A stretch of 64,000 bases of DNA, from assembly GCF_040183065.1 (NCBI RefSeq), contig NC_091120.1, positions 191,907,627 through 191,971,626 of the forward strand, read 5' to 3'. Made by a program: the position numbers and the translations under genes. Under the pieces are notes generated by a model that saw only the letters and a list, made by a program, of their open reading frames with translations, had not been told where the DNA came from and did not search any database. The DNA comes from Periplaneta americana. Taxonomy: Eukaryota > Arthropoda > Insecta > Blattodea > Blattidae. Shown here in pieces: positions 33,826 to 44,527 of this stretch (position 1 is its first letter; each line of letters begins with the position of its first letter).

Positions 33826-35984
33826 TTGCGATTTATGGTTTTGCATTTATCGGTACTTTATAAGTTGGGTGGTATCCATTGGTTTTGAATAAAACATTGT
33901 AGTTTTCTGTTTTACAGGGATTTGTGTTTCTTGAATGGAATTAAAAACCGGTACGGCAGTGGCGAGTGGGGGTACAAACAAATGTCTTGCCCAAAAGTTG
34001 AAAAAGTTTGGGAACCACTGTCTAAGGGTCATATTCATAGACGAGACTTTGGACCAAAGTTGACTTTGGAAAGTAGAAAGTCACCATTTTCCTATTCAGA
34101 GTCGACACTTTTACGAAAGTAAACTTCAATGGCGACTTTACTTCGAAATCGCCGAAAATCTAGACTTTGACTTTGACTTACGTTCGTGGACATAAGGAAA
34201 ATGACTGATATTTGTAAAATTGTTGAATTGCCGAGAATATTGAAGACATCCAGGGGATTATTAAAGCTGCTCATGTTACTTAGGGTATTATCATGGATTC
34301 TAAATTCAAATCAAGGTACAGATTTAATAAACAGACAGTATTAAATATCCTCGTCATGTTTCAACTTTCATTGATGAATAATCAAAGAGGATTATCTGTC
34401 CACCAATAAATAATACAATTTATCTCATCGCGATTTTACGCTATAGGGAAGGATTAATAGTTTAATATTGATTTTGACTATTTAATTCTATAAAGTATAG
34501 GTTATAGAGTTGGATATGCAGTTAATTTATAATCCTGCTGTCGTCATAATAATGTTTTCTGCATATTGATTTCAGATAATTTTCAAGTAGTTTCTGCATA
34601 CATCCAAGAAATAACTAGCCTATGCCAACTATAGCAAGGACAAGAGAAATAGGCGGGTTTTTGGTCTTGTGCGGAAACGACTCACTCCACACTTTCTCTA
34701 GCGGTTTATGACCTGGACAAAGAGACCTTCCTGTCGCTGCGTTCGAATGCTAGTTGTTGACAAGTGCTCGTCTGTGATACTACTGTGTTACAGCTTGTTA
34801 AGCTAAGCCGTTCATGTTATAATAACGTGTACATTTTCTACACATAGACAAAATAATATATTAATTTTTTACACTTTAATTTTTTTATTTTCTCATGATT
34901 CACAAAGTTGATAACTGTATAAACATTATATTTTAGTATTTACTATTTTAATATAATATTCTGAAAACAAATAAAAACAAAATAGGTCTACTTGTGTGTG
35001 ATGCTAAATATTTGATTTCTCGTATTAGGTTTACATTACATTATAATAATTATTACATTTGTGAAATGGCTAACTTGCTAAATATTATAAATGATAATAT
35101 CATCTAAAGTCTGATTAGTGTAATATGTTACTATTCAGCGATGTATGCAATGGAGGGGGAAAGAGAACTGGCCGTCATAACCTATTACCTCCTGGCTTAT
35201 TTACCTCATAAGTGATACCTTATTTTTGTCACTTATGAGTTTCAGACCTGTGTTTGGACAGTTGACTAAACAAAACAACAATATTCAGTAAATGAGGTAG
35301 GCCTATTTGTAATTACTAGAAATCACGTTATTATTTTATTTGTTCTTCAAAGTTTTCAGATAGTGCAAAACGTGTGAATGGAGGAGTAAGTTATTTGGAA
35401 CAGGACCATACACCAAGCAGGTTCTGAGGGATGTAGGAGTTGGGGTAGTGAATGAGGGGTTCGCCATACCCGCCTATTTCTCGTGCCCCTAGTATAACAG
35501 CAGGATATGTCTTTTTCATAGTCTGTCATTGGTGGCATCTTCTGTATCTTCAGAATAAAATTATTTTACAGTGAAATAATTTGAGGGCTTAATGTGAAAC
35601 TAATGTAACTACAATCGATGTTTTATTCACAACAAAATTCTTAACAGGCAATACTATTTCATACGAAGCCTACCATAATGTTTTGTAGTTACGAATTGTG
35701 TTATGTACACAACTGTTCGAACTGAGTTGCGATTTATTTGTGGCCAAGTAGAAGAACAAATTATTATCGATTGGCGTAAAGACCTAAAAATGTCAATTTT
35801 TGTACTTACGTTACTTTCACAATAAGCCCTCGAATAAATAATTAATCTTATGTAAAGCAGCAAGAACGGTTAACAATCGCTTAACATTTACCGATGTTCA
35901 ATTGTTTCATTGATTTGTGACTCAAAAGATGGCTTTGATTGTGGCAATGCCTACTCTATTTCAACTATCGGAATACATCAATGC

Positions 35985-36238
35985 GTCCACACCTGTGGAG
36001 TAACGGCTAGCACGTCTGGCCGCGAAACCAGGTGGCCCGGGTTCGATTCCCGGTCGGGGAAAGTTACCTGGTTGAGGTTTTTTCCGGGGTTTTTCCTCAG
36101 CCCAATATGAGCAAATGCTGGGTAACTTTCGGTGCTGGACTCCGGTCTCATTTCACCAGCATTATCACCTTCATCTCATTCAGACGCTATATAACCTAAG
36201 CTGTTGATAAAGCGTCGTAAAATAACCTAGTAAAATAA
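35985..36238 (+). repeat. SINE-1 inserted in the R2-like sequence
   Basis: Complete copy with the head TCCACACCTGTGGAGTAACG, a B box GGTTCGATTCCCGG and the tail CGTCGTAAAATAACC. ATACATCAATGC (35973-35984) and ATACATCAGTGC (36239-36250) are a 12-bp target duplication with one mismatch. Confidence 0.9.
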
Positions 36239-36646
36239 ATACATCAGTGCCATCAAGATGTCTTGCAACGTCACCGCAGTGAGATCTGTCCCTGGCAGAA
36301 CCTTCAGTACTACCCGTTGTCGCCATCCCGGCTGCAGCGAGACTGAAACCTTTGGCCACGTACTGGGGTTCTGTAAGAAGGGAGAGCTACTGCGTAACAA
36401 CAGACACCATCGTGCCCGTACAGCAATTGCCAACCTGCTAAGAAACAGAGGATGGGGAGTACATGAGGAGATTCATTGTGTGTCTGAAGATGATTCTCAT
36501 AGAAGAGTCGATATAATTGCCAACAATAGAAGAACCCAGAAAGCGATGGTCTTAGACCCTACGATTTGCTTTGAACGAGACACGAATCAAGCACTGCAGA
36601 TAAATGATGACAAGCGAGCTAAATATGTACCTTGTCTTCCATACCT

Positions 36647-37361
36647 CAATTAATAATTATATATAATAATAAGTTTTCAGTCAAATACACTTTTCAAATT
36701 TGTGAGGTCAGATAATCTGTTACATCACAATATTTAGTACGAAGTCACTAATATTTTCGACTTTAAAAAGACATCTTCAGGTGCATAAGATGCAAACAAT
36801 ATTTAAAAATAGGTGATAAGTTGATCTAGCAGTTAATAACATGGTAAGTAATGCACGTACTGACATTTACAATTATATAAATTTCGTGCCTCTTGAGGTA
36901 AACTGTACATGGTAAATCTGAACACTGATGCTAGATTTTCGTGTGTATATATAAGACAAGGAGAAGGCACAGCATGATATTAACCTTATACAATTAAAGG
37001 CTAATTATTCTCATTAGATCGTATAATTAAAATTAAATTTGTACAGTTTGATATTAACTATATTAAAATGTTAAATATAATGTATAAATTTAAAAAGTAC
37101 AGTTTACCTCAAGAGGCACGAAATTTATATAATTGTAAATGCCAGTACGTGCATTATTTACCATGTTATTAATTGCTAGATCAACTTATCACCTATTTTT
37201 AAATATTGTTTGCATCTCAAGCACCTGAAGATGACTTTTTAAAGTCGAAAATATTAGTGACTTCGTACTAAATATTGTGATGTAACAGATTATCTGACCT
37301 CACAAATTTGAAAAGTGTATTTGACTGAAAACTTATTATTATTATATATAATTATTAATTG
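36647..37361. mobile_element. Foldback element with ~262-bp inverted arms
   Basis: The left arm (36647-36908, starting CAATTAATAATTATATATAA) and the right arm (37098-37361) are reverse complements with only a few differences. About 190 bp of unrelated AT-rich spacer lies between. It splits the R2-like ORF: the frame ends CLPYLN at the left junction and LINE sequence resumes after 37361. No ORF inside. Confidence 0.9.
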
Positions 37362-38454
37362 TATTCACACTTTTCTGAACCAACATGTCCTTCAAATCCC
37401 ATACCTCAGTCAAAAATATGGCATTTCGCTTTACAACTGGGATGTTGCAGGCTTACTATTTGGAGCGAGGGGTTGTTTATCAAAATTTACATCTAATATC
37501 CTTAAATCCTTTCAAATTCCCTTTTATGAGGTTCAGAAGATTGTAATGGAAATTCTGAAGGCCTCTCTAAATTCTACACTATCATCTATATGTTAACACG
37601 TAAATTTTTGTTTTAATGCACAAATCGAATCGTTATTTTGCTCTTTTCATTTCCCTTTATCTTTTATGTTTGTTAATTCCGGATCCCAGTGGTCAACCTC
37701 ACTTGAGGACGGATGATTTGTAATAAATCTTAGTAGTTAATTTTATTTAATTCGTTTAGAAGGCAGTGATTTTGATTGCCAACATTAGAACAAGATCGTC
37801 AAATCTCGACTTAACGAAGTCAAAGTTGAAGCCTCAGAAGTATTGTCTATGAATAGGATTTTTAACAGAGTTAAACTTTACTACGAAATTCAACTTTGTG
37901 AAGTCTTAATCCAAAGTCTCGTTCATGAATACGGCCCTTAGACCATGCGACGTCGACACGGGGATAATGGGCTGTAATACAGAAGAGTAAAAATTAATAC
38001 AAAGTGTAAGATTAATATTAATACACGGGTGTGGGTGTTCATTACACAGTCCAGGAAGACTCGTTGTTTTATTTTATGTCCCGTACAATACGCGGGTTCC
38101 ATACTGAGGTCGTAATGCACAAATGGCGTGACGAGAAATCTTCTCACACAAACAGAGGGCGCGCCTGTGAAATCCCGCAACACTTCTCAGCATTAAAAGG
38201 CGATATTTTATCTGGTAATGACCTCTCCCGACGAGGCAGGCTTGTGACCTCTCTGTGAGAACTTTTCAGTGCACTGCACAAACATTGTCTCGACGGATGC
38301 CTTTCAATCACACATGCCCACATAACGCGTCGTAAATTATAATATCCATTCTGCAACTCAATATCGGTATACATCTGGGACATATTCGCTATTAAAACAT
38401 TAATTGAAAGGTTGGATGGAAGAAGGGCGTAATTAAAAAAGGTTTATTTTGAGA

Positions 38455-38755
38455 TCATATATGTATTTATTTACACTGCAATTGGGGAAGTACCCGGTGG
38501 CAGTGGTATACACAATACAATTAGATAACACAATACAATTCTTTACACAATACAATAATACATAAAATAACCTAATTTTACATTACAACCTACATATCGA
38601 TGGCCCACAACCAGACCGTCCCAAGTCCATTTTACTATTTTTTTTTTTCCAGGAGAGCTATTTTAAACTCCTGACATTCAAAGCTTCATGAAACAATTTG
38701 GAATAGCTTCATAGCAACCTTATGGAGAGGAATATTTATAAGTTTGTTCGATTCA
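38455..38755 (-). repeat. LINE 3'-end-like sequence and left direct repeat
   Basis: 38455-38540 read in reverse has a CCACTGCCACCGGGTACTTC-type block ending in TAAATAAATA, like the 3' end of a CR1-like LINE. 38555-38755 is about 200 bp that recurs in direct orientation at 42627-42843, including the left half of the MITE at 42680. Confidence 0.6.
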
Positions 38756-39885
38756 TATATTTTCAAAAAGGCATATGACTCGGTTAAGAGAAAAGTTTTA
38801 TATGATATTCTTATTGAATTTGGTATTCCCAAGAAACTAGTTCGATTAATTAAAATGTGTCTCAGTGAAACGTACAGCAGAGTTCGTATAGGTCAGTTTC
38901 TGTCAGATGCGTTTCCAATTCACTGTGGGCTAAAGCAGGGAGATGCACTTTCACCTTTACTTTTTAACTTCGCTCTAGAATATGCCATTAGGAAAGTTCA
39001 GGATAACAGGCAGGGTTTGGAATTGAACGGGTTACATCAGCTTCTTGTCTATGCAGATGACGTGAATGTGTTAGGAGAAAATACACAAACGATTAGGGAA
39101 AACGCGGAAATTTTACTTCAAGCAAGTAAAGCGATCGGTTTGGAAGTAAATTCCGAAAAGACAAAGTATATGATTATGTCTCGTGACCAGAATATTATAC
39201 GAAATGGAAATATAAAAATTGGAGATTTATCCTTCGAAGAGGTGGAAAAATTCAAATATCTTGGAGCAACAGTAACAAATATAAATGACACTCGGGAGGA
39301 AATTAAACGCAGAATAAATATGGGAAATGCCTGTTATTATTCGGTTGAGAAGCTCTTATCATCCAGTCTGCTGTCCAAAAATCTGAAAGTTAGAATTTAT
39401 AAAACAGTTATATTACCGGTTGTTCTGTATGGTTGTGAAACTTGGACTCTCACTCTGAGAGAGGAACATAGGTTCAGGGTGTTTGAGAATAAGGTGCTTA
39501 GGAAAATATTTGGGGCTAAGCGGGATGAAGTTACAGGATAATGGCGAAAGGTACACAACACAGAACTGCACGCATTGTATTCTTCACCTGACATAATTAG
39601 GACCATAAAATCCAGACGTTTGAGATGGGCAGGGCATGTAGCACGTATGGGCGAATCCAGAAATGCATATAGAGTGTTAGTTGGGAGACCGGAGGGAAAA
39701 AGACCTTTAGGGAGGCCGAGACGTAAATGGGAGGAGAATATTAAAATGGATTTGAGGGAGGTGGAGTATGATGATAGAGACTGGATTAATCTTGCACAGG
39801 ATAGGGACCGATGGCGGGCTTATGTGAGGGCGGCAATGAACCTTCGGGTTCCTTAAAAGCCATTTGTAAGTAAGTAAGTAAGGTT
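38744..39885 (+). pseudogene. RTE-like LINE, near-intact ORF with one stop codon
   Basis: The best-preserved copy. One frame runs from 38744 to the natural stop at 39854-39856. It has [39 protein letters not shown], the catalytic [47 protein letters not shown] and the ending [12 protein letters not shown]. The only interruption is TAA at 39539, where sister copies have GAA (Glu in VTGEWRK): a single G-to-T change. Upstream palm motifs and any endonuclease are missing (5' truncation at about 38756). Tail (TAAG)n to 39885. Confidence 0.9.
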
Positions 39886-39886
39886 A

Positions 39887-40752
39887 AGAAGAGAAGTGGT
39901 GGCTCTCTCGGCCACTCGGTTTTCAGGAAGTCTACCCACACCAATAGATACTTACACGCTTCGTCACATCACCACCCAGGAGTCAAGAGATCGGTCATCA
40001 AAACTCTCACCGAGCGCGTTCATAGAATTTGTGACTCTGACAACCTACGAGCAGAACTTCAATTCCTACACAAAACCTTAAAAAACAACGGATATGACAA
40101 CATTATAAGGAAGTCCACATACAAGAACTCACGACCAGAAGCACAGGAACAAGATCCTGAACTTATGAACATGAAACAGAAGGCCTTTCTCCCATGCATA
40201 GAAGGAACCACAGACAGAATTGGGAAATTACTGAGGAAATTCAATATCAAGACGGTATAGAACGCCCCACACAAGATTTCCCACTCATTAGTCAAAGTCA
40301 AAGATAAACTTCCATACCTCCAATCAGCCGGAATATACATGATCCCTTGCTCCTGCGGTTTAAAATACATAGGCCAAACTGGACGTACGGTGGAAGATAG
40401 AAGGAAGGAACACATCCGACTCTGCAAATACGGACCATACGAAAAATCAGCAATAGCCTTACACTCAGCAGATTCAGTCCACGCCATCGAATTCGACAAT
40501 ATCAAGATAATAGATAAAGAAGACAACTTATACAGAAGACTGGTTAAAGAAGCCTTCCACATCAAACTACATCCCAACAACATCAACAAGGACGAGAGGT
40601 TACAACTCAGCAACTCATGGGGAAGTCTATTCCAAGATCATACTTGGGAACGAGAAACCAGGTCTCCACATGTATGCGGCGTTCCCCTTCATCCGGACAT
40701 CGGGCATGGTATCAGTGCCACTCTTTCGGACCGTATGAGGGCCAGCATTTAA
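39887..40752 (+). pseudogene. Penelope-like element: RT C-terminus and GIY-YIG endonuclease
   Basis: One frame, interrupted by a single TAG at 40258-40260, encodes the end of a Penelope-type RT (VFRKSTHTNRYLHASSHHH, then LRAELQFLHKTLKNNGY). After a linker it encodes a GIY-YIG nuclease: GIYMIPCSCGLKYIGQTGRT with the R of VEDRRKEHIRL. It ends at 40750 after SLFQ and an RSPHVCGVPLHP segment. Penelope-like retroelements pair an RT with this nuclease. The 5' part is cut at the RTE-like tail, so the RT core is lost. Confidence 0.9.
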
Positions 40753-40867
40753 TATGAATACTCCCCTTCTAACAGACCTCAACCGGATTGGACAACGAAG
40801 GACCAATCAGATGCCAGAAGGAGAACCTACGATCTATCACCGAAAGTACTCCCCCAATCGAGACTAC

Positions 40868-40869
40868 TG

Positions 40870-40930
<61 letters not shown>
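40868..40930. repeat. (TA)n microsatellite
   Basis: About 30 TA units with one TG interruption, at the junction of the Penelope-like and Jockey-like pieces. Confidence 0.95.
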
Positions 40931-40931
40931 T

Positions 40932-41436
40932 AGCTCGCAGACTATTTCCGTATGGACTCTCATCTCACCTTCCGAGATCACATCTAATCCCTTCTTCGTA
41001 AGGCCAACGGGCTGATAGACACTATCCCATTCTGGCGGCCTTAACTCCTGACAACCTGGGGGTAGGACTTACCATGTATAAGGCCCTCATTCGCTCTATC
41101 ATTACCTATGCCACACCCGTATGGGGGTTTGCGGCAGTGTCCCATCTCCGTAAACTCCAAGTTATCCAAAACCTAGTGATTCGACTCATTACCCATCTCC
41201 CCCGCGTCGCCTCGAGAAGAAAGTTCCATGATGAACTAGAGTTGCCAACCATAGACGAGTTCATTGCTCGACTGGCTAGGAACCTGTATGCGGAAGCTCG
41301 TGCTAACCCCAACCCGCTCATATCTGGCCTCGGCCAGTATGATCCTAGGTTACGGCGTAGACACCAGACAGGTCCATTAGCTATACTATTGAGACAGGAG
41401 GACAGGGAGGCTGGCGTTACTCCCAGGTTTTGGTAG
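40932..41436 (+). pseudogene. Jockey-like LINE, ORF2 C-terminal fragment
   Basis: 41074-41436 reads YKALIRSIITYATPVWGFAA, RKLQVIQNLVIRLITHLPR and ELPTIDEFIARLARNLY, ending in a stop after TPRFW. The preceding ADYFRMDSHLTFRDHI and LLRKANGLIDTIPF (40940-41040) belong to the same protein in another frame, with an in-frame stop and a frameshift near 41040. The YATPVWGFAA and HLRKLQVIQN wording is typical of Jockey-clade reverse transcriptases. Confidence 0.85.
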
Positions 41437-42060
41437 CCACGACTCAACTCCATGAGACTCCTTGGATAGTGCAACCGCTTTAAAATGACCTTGTCTTAAC
41501 TGGGCTAAACAAATTCCCTCCCTAACAATATCTACATTTGTTGATCGATGGAACTATCATAGAGCCAATGGGCTAGTATATATCCATCGATTCATAGAGT
41601 CATCCTACCTAAGAGCCAACTGGCTAGTCTCTGAAATTGAGACAACTCATCCTGCCTAAGGTTTTTCCGTGGTTTTCCTAAGGCGCTAAGACAAATGTCG
41701 GGATGAGCCCTAAAATAAATGGGCCACGGACCTGCACTCATATCCCCATGAATCTCCCTAATTAACTCTAAATTAATTGACAATTTCATCTCTCCCCTCT
41801 CTTCGTAATTGAGCCACCATAAAGCCAAATGGCTGTTCTCGAAATTGAGAAGATTCAACAAGGCTCATGACAACAATCACCTTCTACATAATAGCCAAAT
41901 TGGCTAGTCTCTTATATGACACAACTCATCCGGCCTAAGGTATTCAGTGGTTTTCCTAAGGCGTAAGACAAATGTCGGGATGAGCCCTATAAGAAATGGG
42001 CCACGGACCTATATGCCCTTCCCCATATATATTCTCCTTTTCTTGCAAACGACGTATGCC
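41437..42060 (+). repeat. 3' UTR-like region with an internal ~280-bp duplication
   Basis: Blocks GGTTTTCCTAAGGCG-TAAGACAAATGTCGGGATG and AAATGGGCCACGGACCT occur at 41670-41735 and again at 41950-42010, each preceded by an AACTGGCTAGTCTCT-like line. It probably belongs to the Jockey-like element above; the end is uncertain. Confidence 0.65.
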
Positions 42061-42626
42061 CTAGTTCAGAACCTATAAATTGTCTATTAAATGTACGAGG
42101 TCACTCAAATAGTCGCAATTTGAAAGGACAGGGACCTCTTAAATTGCAGATTTAGATTTCACGGCGCTTCTTCCGACGGCCTTCACATGCTTTGTCATCG
42201 AACAACAGATGACAGCGTCTTGCCACCCTAATGGCAAACACAAGCCAACTCCTCCTCGCACCGTTCCGTGATCACTTGATCAAATCTCCGTTCCCCTCGC
42301 GTATGTGGTACCTAAGAGGTTACGTTCAATTTCGGCTTCCCCTTCAAAATTTTCTAGAGCTCCTTCAGTGGAGCAGCGTAACCCGGAGTGAGACTAGTGG
42401 GCAACAGGCTTGGAGCTCACATATTTAGTTTTGTACAGCCCCCAACCCCTTGCAAGGACGCGTTTTGCGTACCTTTTAAATTTGTCCTCCAAATTCTCTT
42501 TCGATTTTTCGATTTTATTTCCTTATCCAACAAGTGCTCTGAACATGACCACAACACAGCGGTCGAAACGTCAGCCACCAACACCAAGACAACGTGGTAG
42601 AAGCCCTGAAGCTTATCCACACACCA
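42061..42626. other. Unassigned; possible Penelope-like 3' part
   Basis: 42540-42600 has a frame with HNTAVETSATNTKTTW, a GXXXETSAT-type pattern I associate with the tail of Penelope-like ORFs or their 3' regions. 42390-42420 resembles 62835-62865 (GGAGTGAGACTAGTGG, GGCTTGGAGCTCACAT). Assignment is weak. Confidence 0.35.
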
Positions 42627-42679
42627 AATACATAAAATAACCTAATTAATAAGTGAACCCAATTTTACATTACAACCTA
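42627..42679. repeat. Right direct repeat, flank of the MITE
   Basis: AATACATAAAATAACCTAAT and ATTTTACATTACAACCTA match 38555-38591, apart from about 17 extra bases here. Because flank as well as MITE is shared, the two sites derive from one duplication, not two insertions. Confidence 0.75.
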
Positions 42680-42932
42680 CATATCGATGGCCCAGAACCA
42701 AACTGTTCCAAGTCCATTTTACTATTTTTTTTCCAGGAGAGCTATTTTAAGATCCTGACATTCAAAGTTTCATGGAACAATTTGGAATAGGTTCATAGGA
42801 ACCTTACGGAGGGGAATATTTACAATTTTGTTCGATTCATATATGCAGACAAGAACTGGAACACAATGAAATACAGATTTCTTTCTTATAAAAGTTGGAC
42901 TTAGAACAGTGTGGTTCTCAGCCATCGATATG
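42680..42932. mobile_element. MITE with ~38-bp inverted repeats at TA
   Basis: CATATCGATGGCCCAGAACC at 42680 and the reverse complement of the right end (ending GCCATCGATATG at 42932) agree with a few mismatches through AACTGTTCCAAGTCCA. TA at 42678-42679 and 42933-42934. A minus-strand ORF across it (42955-42770) is not thought to be real. Confidence 0.8.
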
Positions 42933-43134
42933 TATAAGCCCCACATAAGTTTCACATTGGTTCTAATAATAATCCTTCACTTTACTCTGATCTCACTCAC
43001 TGTACTGGCAGTACGCCACATTTCACTGACACTATAATTTATCACTGATCGAAACTATTCACTGTACTGTAAAACCATAACTTCACTGACTCACCACGCT
43101 TCACTCATACAACAGTTCAAATAAGACAATTACA

Positions 43135-43203
43135 CCCGGGGCCGGGCATCGAACCCGGGACCTTTGGTTAAACGTACCAACGCTCTACTCGGGAACTCTA
43201 CCA
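43135..43203 (-). repeat. tRNA-like sequence, degenerate (SINE head or tRNA pseudogene)
   Basis: On the minus strand a T-arm CCCGGGTTCGATGCCCGGCC and an anticodon-arm-like TTGGTACGTTTAACCAA are clear. The D-arm is altered (GAGTAGAGC follows an extra GAGTTCCC). It shares the GGTCCCGGGTTCGAT stretch with 47408-47479. Confidence 0.6.
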
Positions 43204-43437
43204 GACACCGATCCAATTTTTCCCCTCAGTATCCACAGATCTCAAAGTGGGCTGACAATCGTCGTGCTACCAACATTGAGTGCACACTAACACTGTGTGA
43301 CTTAAATTGTGGTTTTCTGTTAACGAATAGTGGCGTGTATTATGCAAATCAAGTTTTCAGGTATAACTCAATTAAACTTCAGGCCCTTATTGCAAATAAT
43401 TTTCTAAACAAATAAAACACATCAACTCCTAGTATTC

Positions 43438-44527
43438 CTTTGATTTTTGCACACTCGTATAATTAAACTTGTGTGTTCATCTGGGAAAGAAAATTCTATC
43501 TGCACAAAAAGTGACTTATCCCCCTTTACCCGAACACCATAGAATTAACAACGAAGTGCAGTTCGCATGAAGATAGAATGAAAGGGTTTAAATTATGTTG
43601 AAAAGAAGCTTCGTAATCGTTCAGACAAGATGGAAATAATATACAAGACCAGTGGCGTAGCATGAAATTTTGAGCAGGGGAAGCTAACTCAAGTTGTTTC
43701 TCATGTACATATGAGAAAACGTATTACAAAAATATGATTTCATGGTTTACACATATCTCTAACAAATAGACACGGCCATTTGTTTTTTAACTTGCACTTT
43801 TGTTCGTAAGTCAGTCTTAAAAATTCAGGTAAATTGGTGTCAGGAACTGTTATTTCACTCATTATTTATTATATCAGCCACACTGCACACTAACACTTCA
43901 ATTGAACACAACTCACGAAAGGGATATCTCGGATACTAAATTATTTTCAATGTAAAAGCTAGCTTCTTGCGAGCCTTGCGACCAGGGTAGTTCAGTTAGA
44001 AAGGGATGGAAAATCTGCTGGGTGGGTTACACAGAAGAATGAGTGAAAGAAACCAGTCTGCTTGGAAGCTGGTGGGTGCAGGCTTCTTGTTTACTGCTGC
44101 ATCACAAATCATCCTGAGCTGCCGCATCACAATATTTAACGCGTAAATATAAATTCTAGTTAAAATTAATAAATAATTTTGTTCATAAACTGCAGGTTTA
44201 TTATGAAATTATTATTAACTGGGGAAGCTTATCTTTTTAGCTTACATTGACGCTACGCCACTGTGCAAGACAGTGTTAATATTGAGGCTCTTTCATTTGA
44301 TTTTTGCACACTTGTATAATTTAACTTGTGTGTTCATCTGGGAAAGAAAATTCTATCTGCACAAAAAATGACTTATACCCCTTTACCCGAACAATTTAGA
44401 ATTAACAACGAAGTGCATTGGCATGAAGATAGAATGAAAGGGTTTAAATTATGTTGAAAAGAAGCTTCGTAATCGGTTCAGACAAGATGGAAATAATATA
44501 CAAGACAGTGTTAATATTGAGGCTCTT
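43438..44527. repeat. Tandem duplication of a ~235-bp unit, first copy split by hAT
   Basis: Unit A (43438-43649 plus 44272-44295) and unit B (44296-44527) both start TTGATTTTTGCACAC and end CAGTGTTAATATTGAGGCTC. They are about 95% alike by eye. Only unit A carries the hAT insertion at 43650-44263. Confidence 0.85.
43650..44263. mobile_element. hAT non-autonomous element, 614 bp
   Basis: Perfect 12-bp inverted termini CAGTGGCGTAGC and GCTACGCCACTG. Flanking TACAAGAC (43642-43649) and TGCAAGAC (44264-44271) match 7 of 8, the 8-bp duplication expected of hAT. The uninterrupted unit B reads TACAAGACAGTG at the same place, confirming the insertion point. No transposase sequence. Confidence 0.9.

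Larger units (their letters stand above)
35940..37596 (+). pseudogene. R2-like LINE, C-terminal region, doubly interrupted
   Basis: The 36258-36653 frame has a zinc-knuckle-like CRHPGCSETETFGHVLGFC, then NRHHRARTAIANLLRNRGW, then a restriction-like endonuclease signature (RRVDIIANNRRTQKAMVLDP). After the foldback insertion it continues IPYLSQKYGISLYNWDVAGL and LLFGARG, ending at 37594. Upstream of the SINE, LFQLSEYINA appears to be the preceding residues. CCHC plus PD-(D/E)XK endonuclease after the RT is the C-terminal layout of R2-type LINEs. No RT core remains. Confidence 0.75.
34024..37938. mobile_element. Inverted-repeat transposon with nested elements (3.9 kb)
   Basis: The left end AGGGTCATATTCATAGACGA and the right end, read in reverse (AGGGCCGTATTCATGAACGA), both continue GACTTTGG. 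TA flanks each end (34022-34023, 37939-37940). Inside are a SINE, an R2-like LINE 3' end and a large foldback, but no recognisable transposase. The outer 34024-34300 and 37740-37938 parts may be all that is left of the original element. Superfamily unresolved; a PIF/Harbinger-type origin is possible. Confidence 0.7.

Noticed and set aside
38744..39856. Calling the RTE-like ORF an intact coding sequence
   Set aside because: One in-frame stop at 39539 and a missing N-terminal RT region and endonuclease.
38555..42843. An LTR retrotransposon flanked by LTRs
   Set aside because: No TG...CA termini, primer-binding site, gag, protease or integrase; the contents are non-LTR and Penelope-like pieces.
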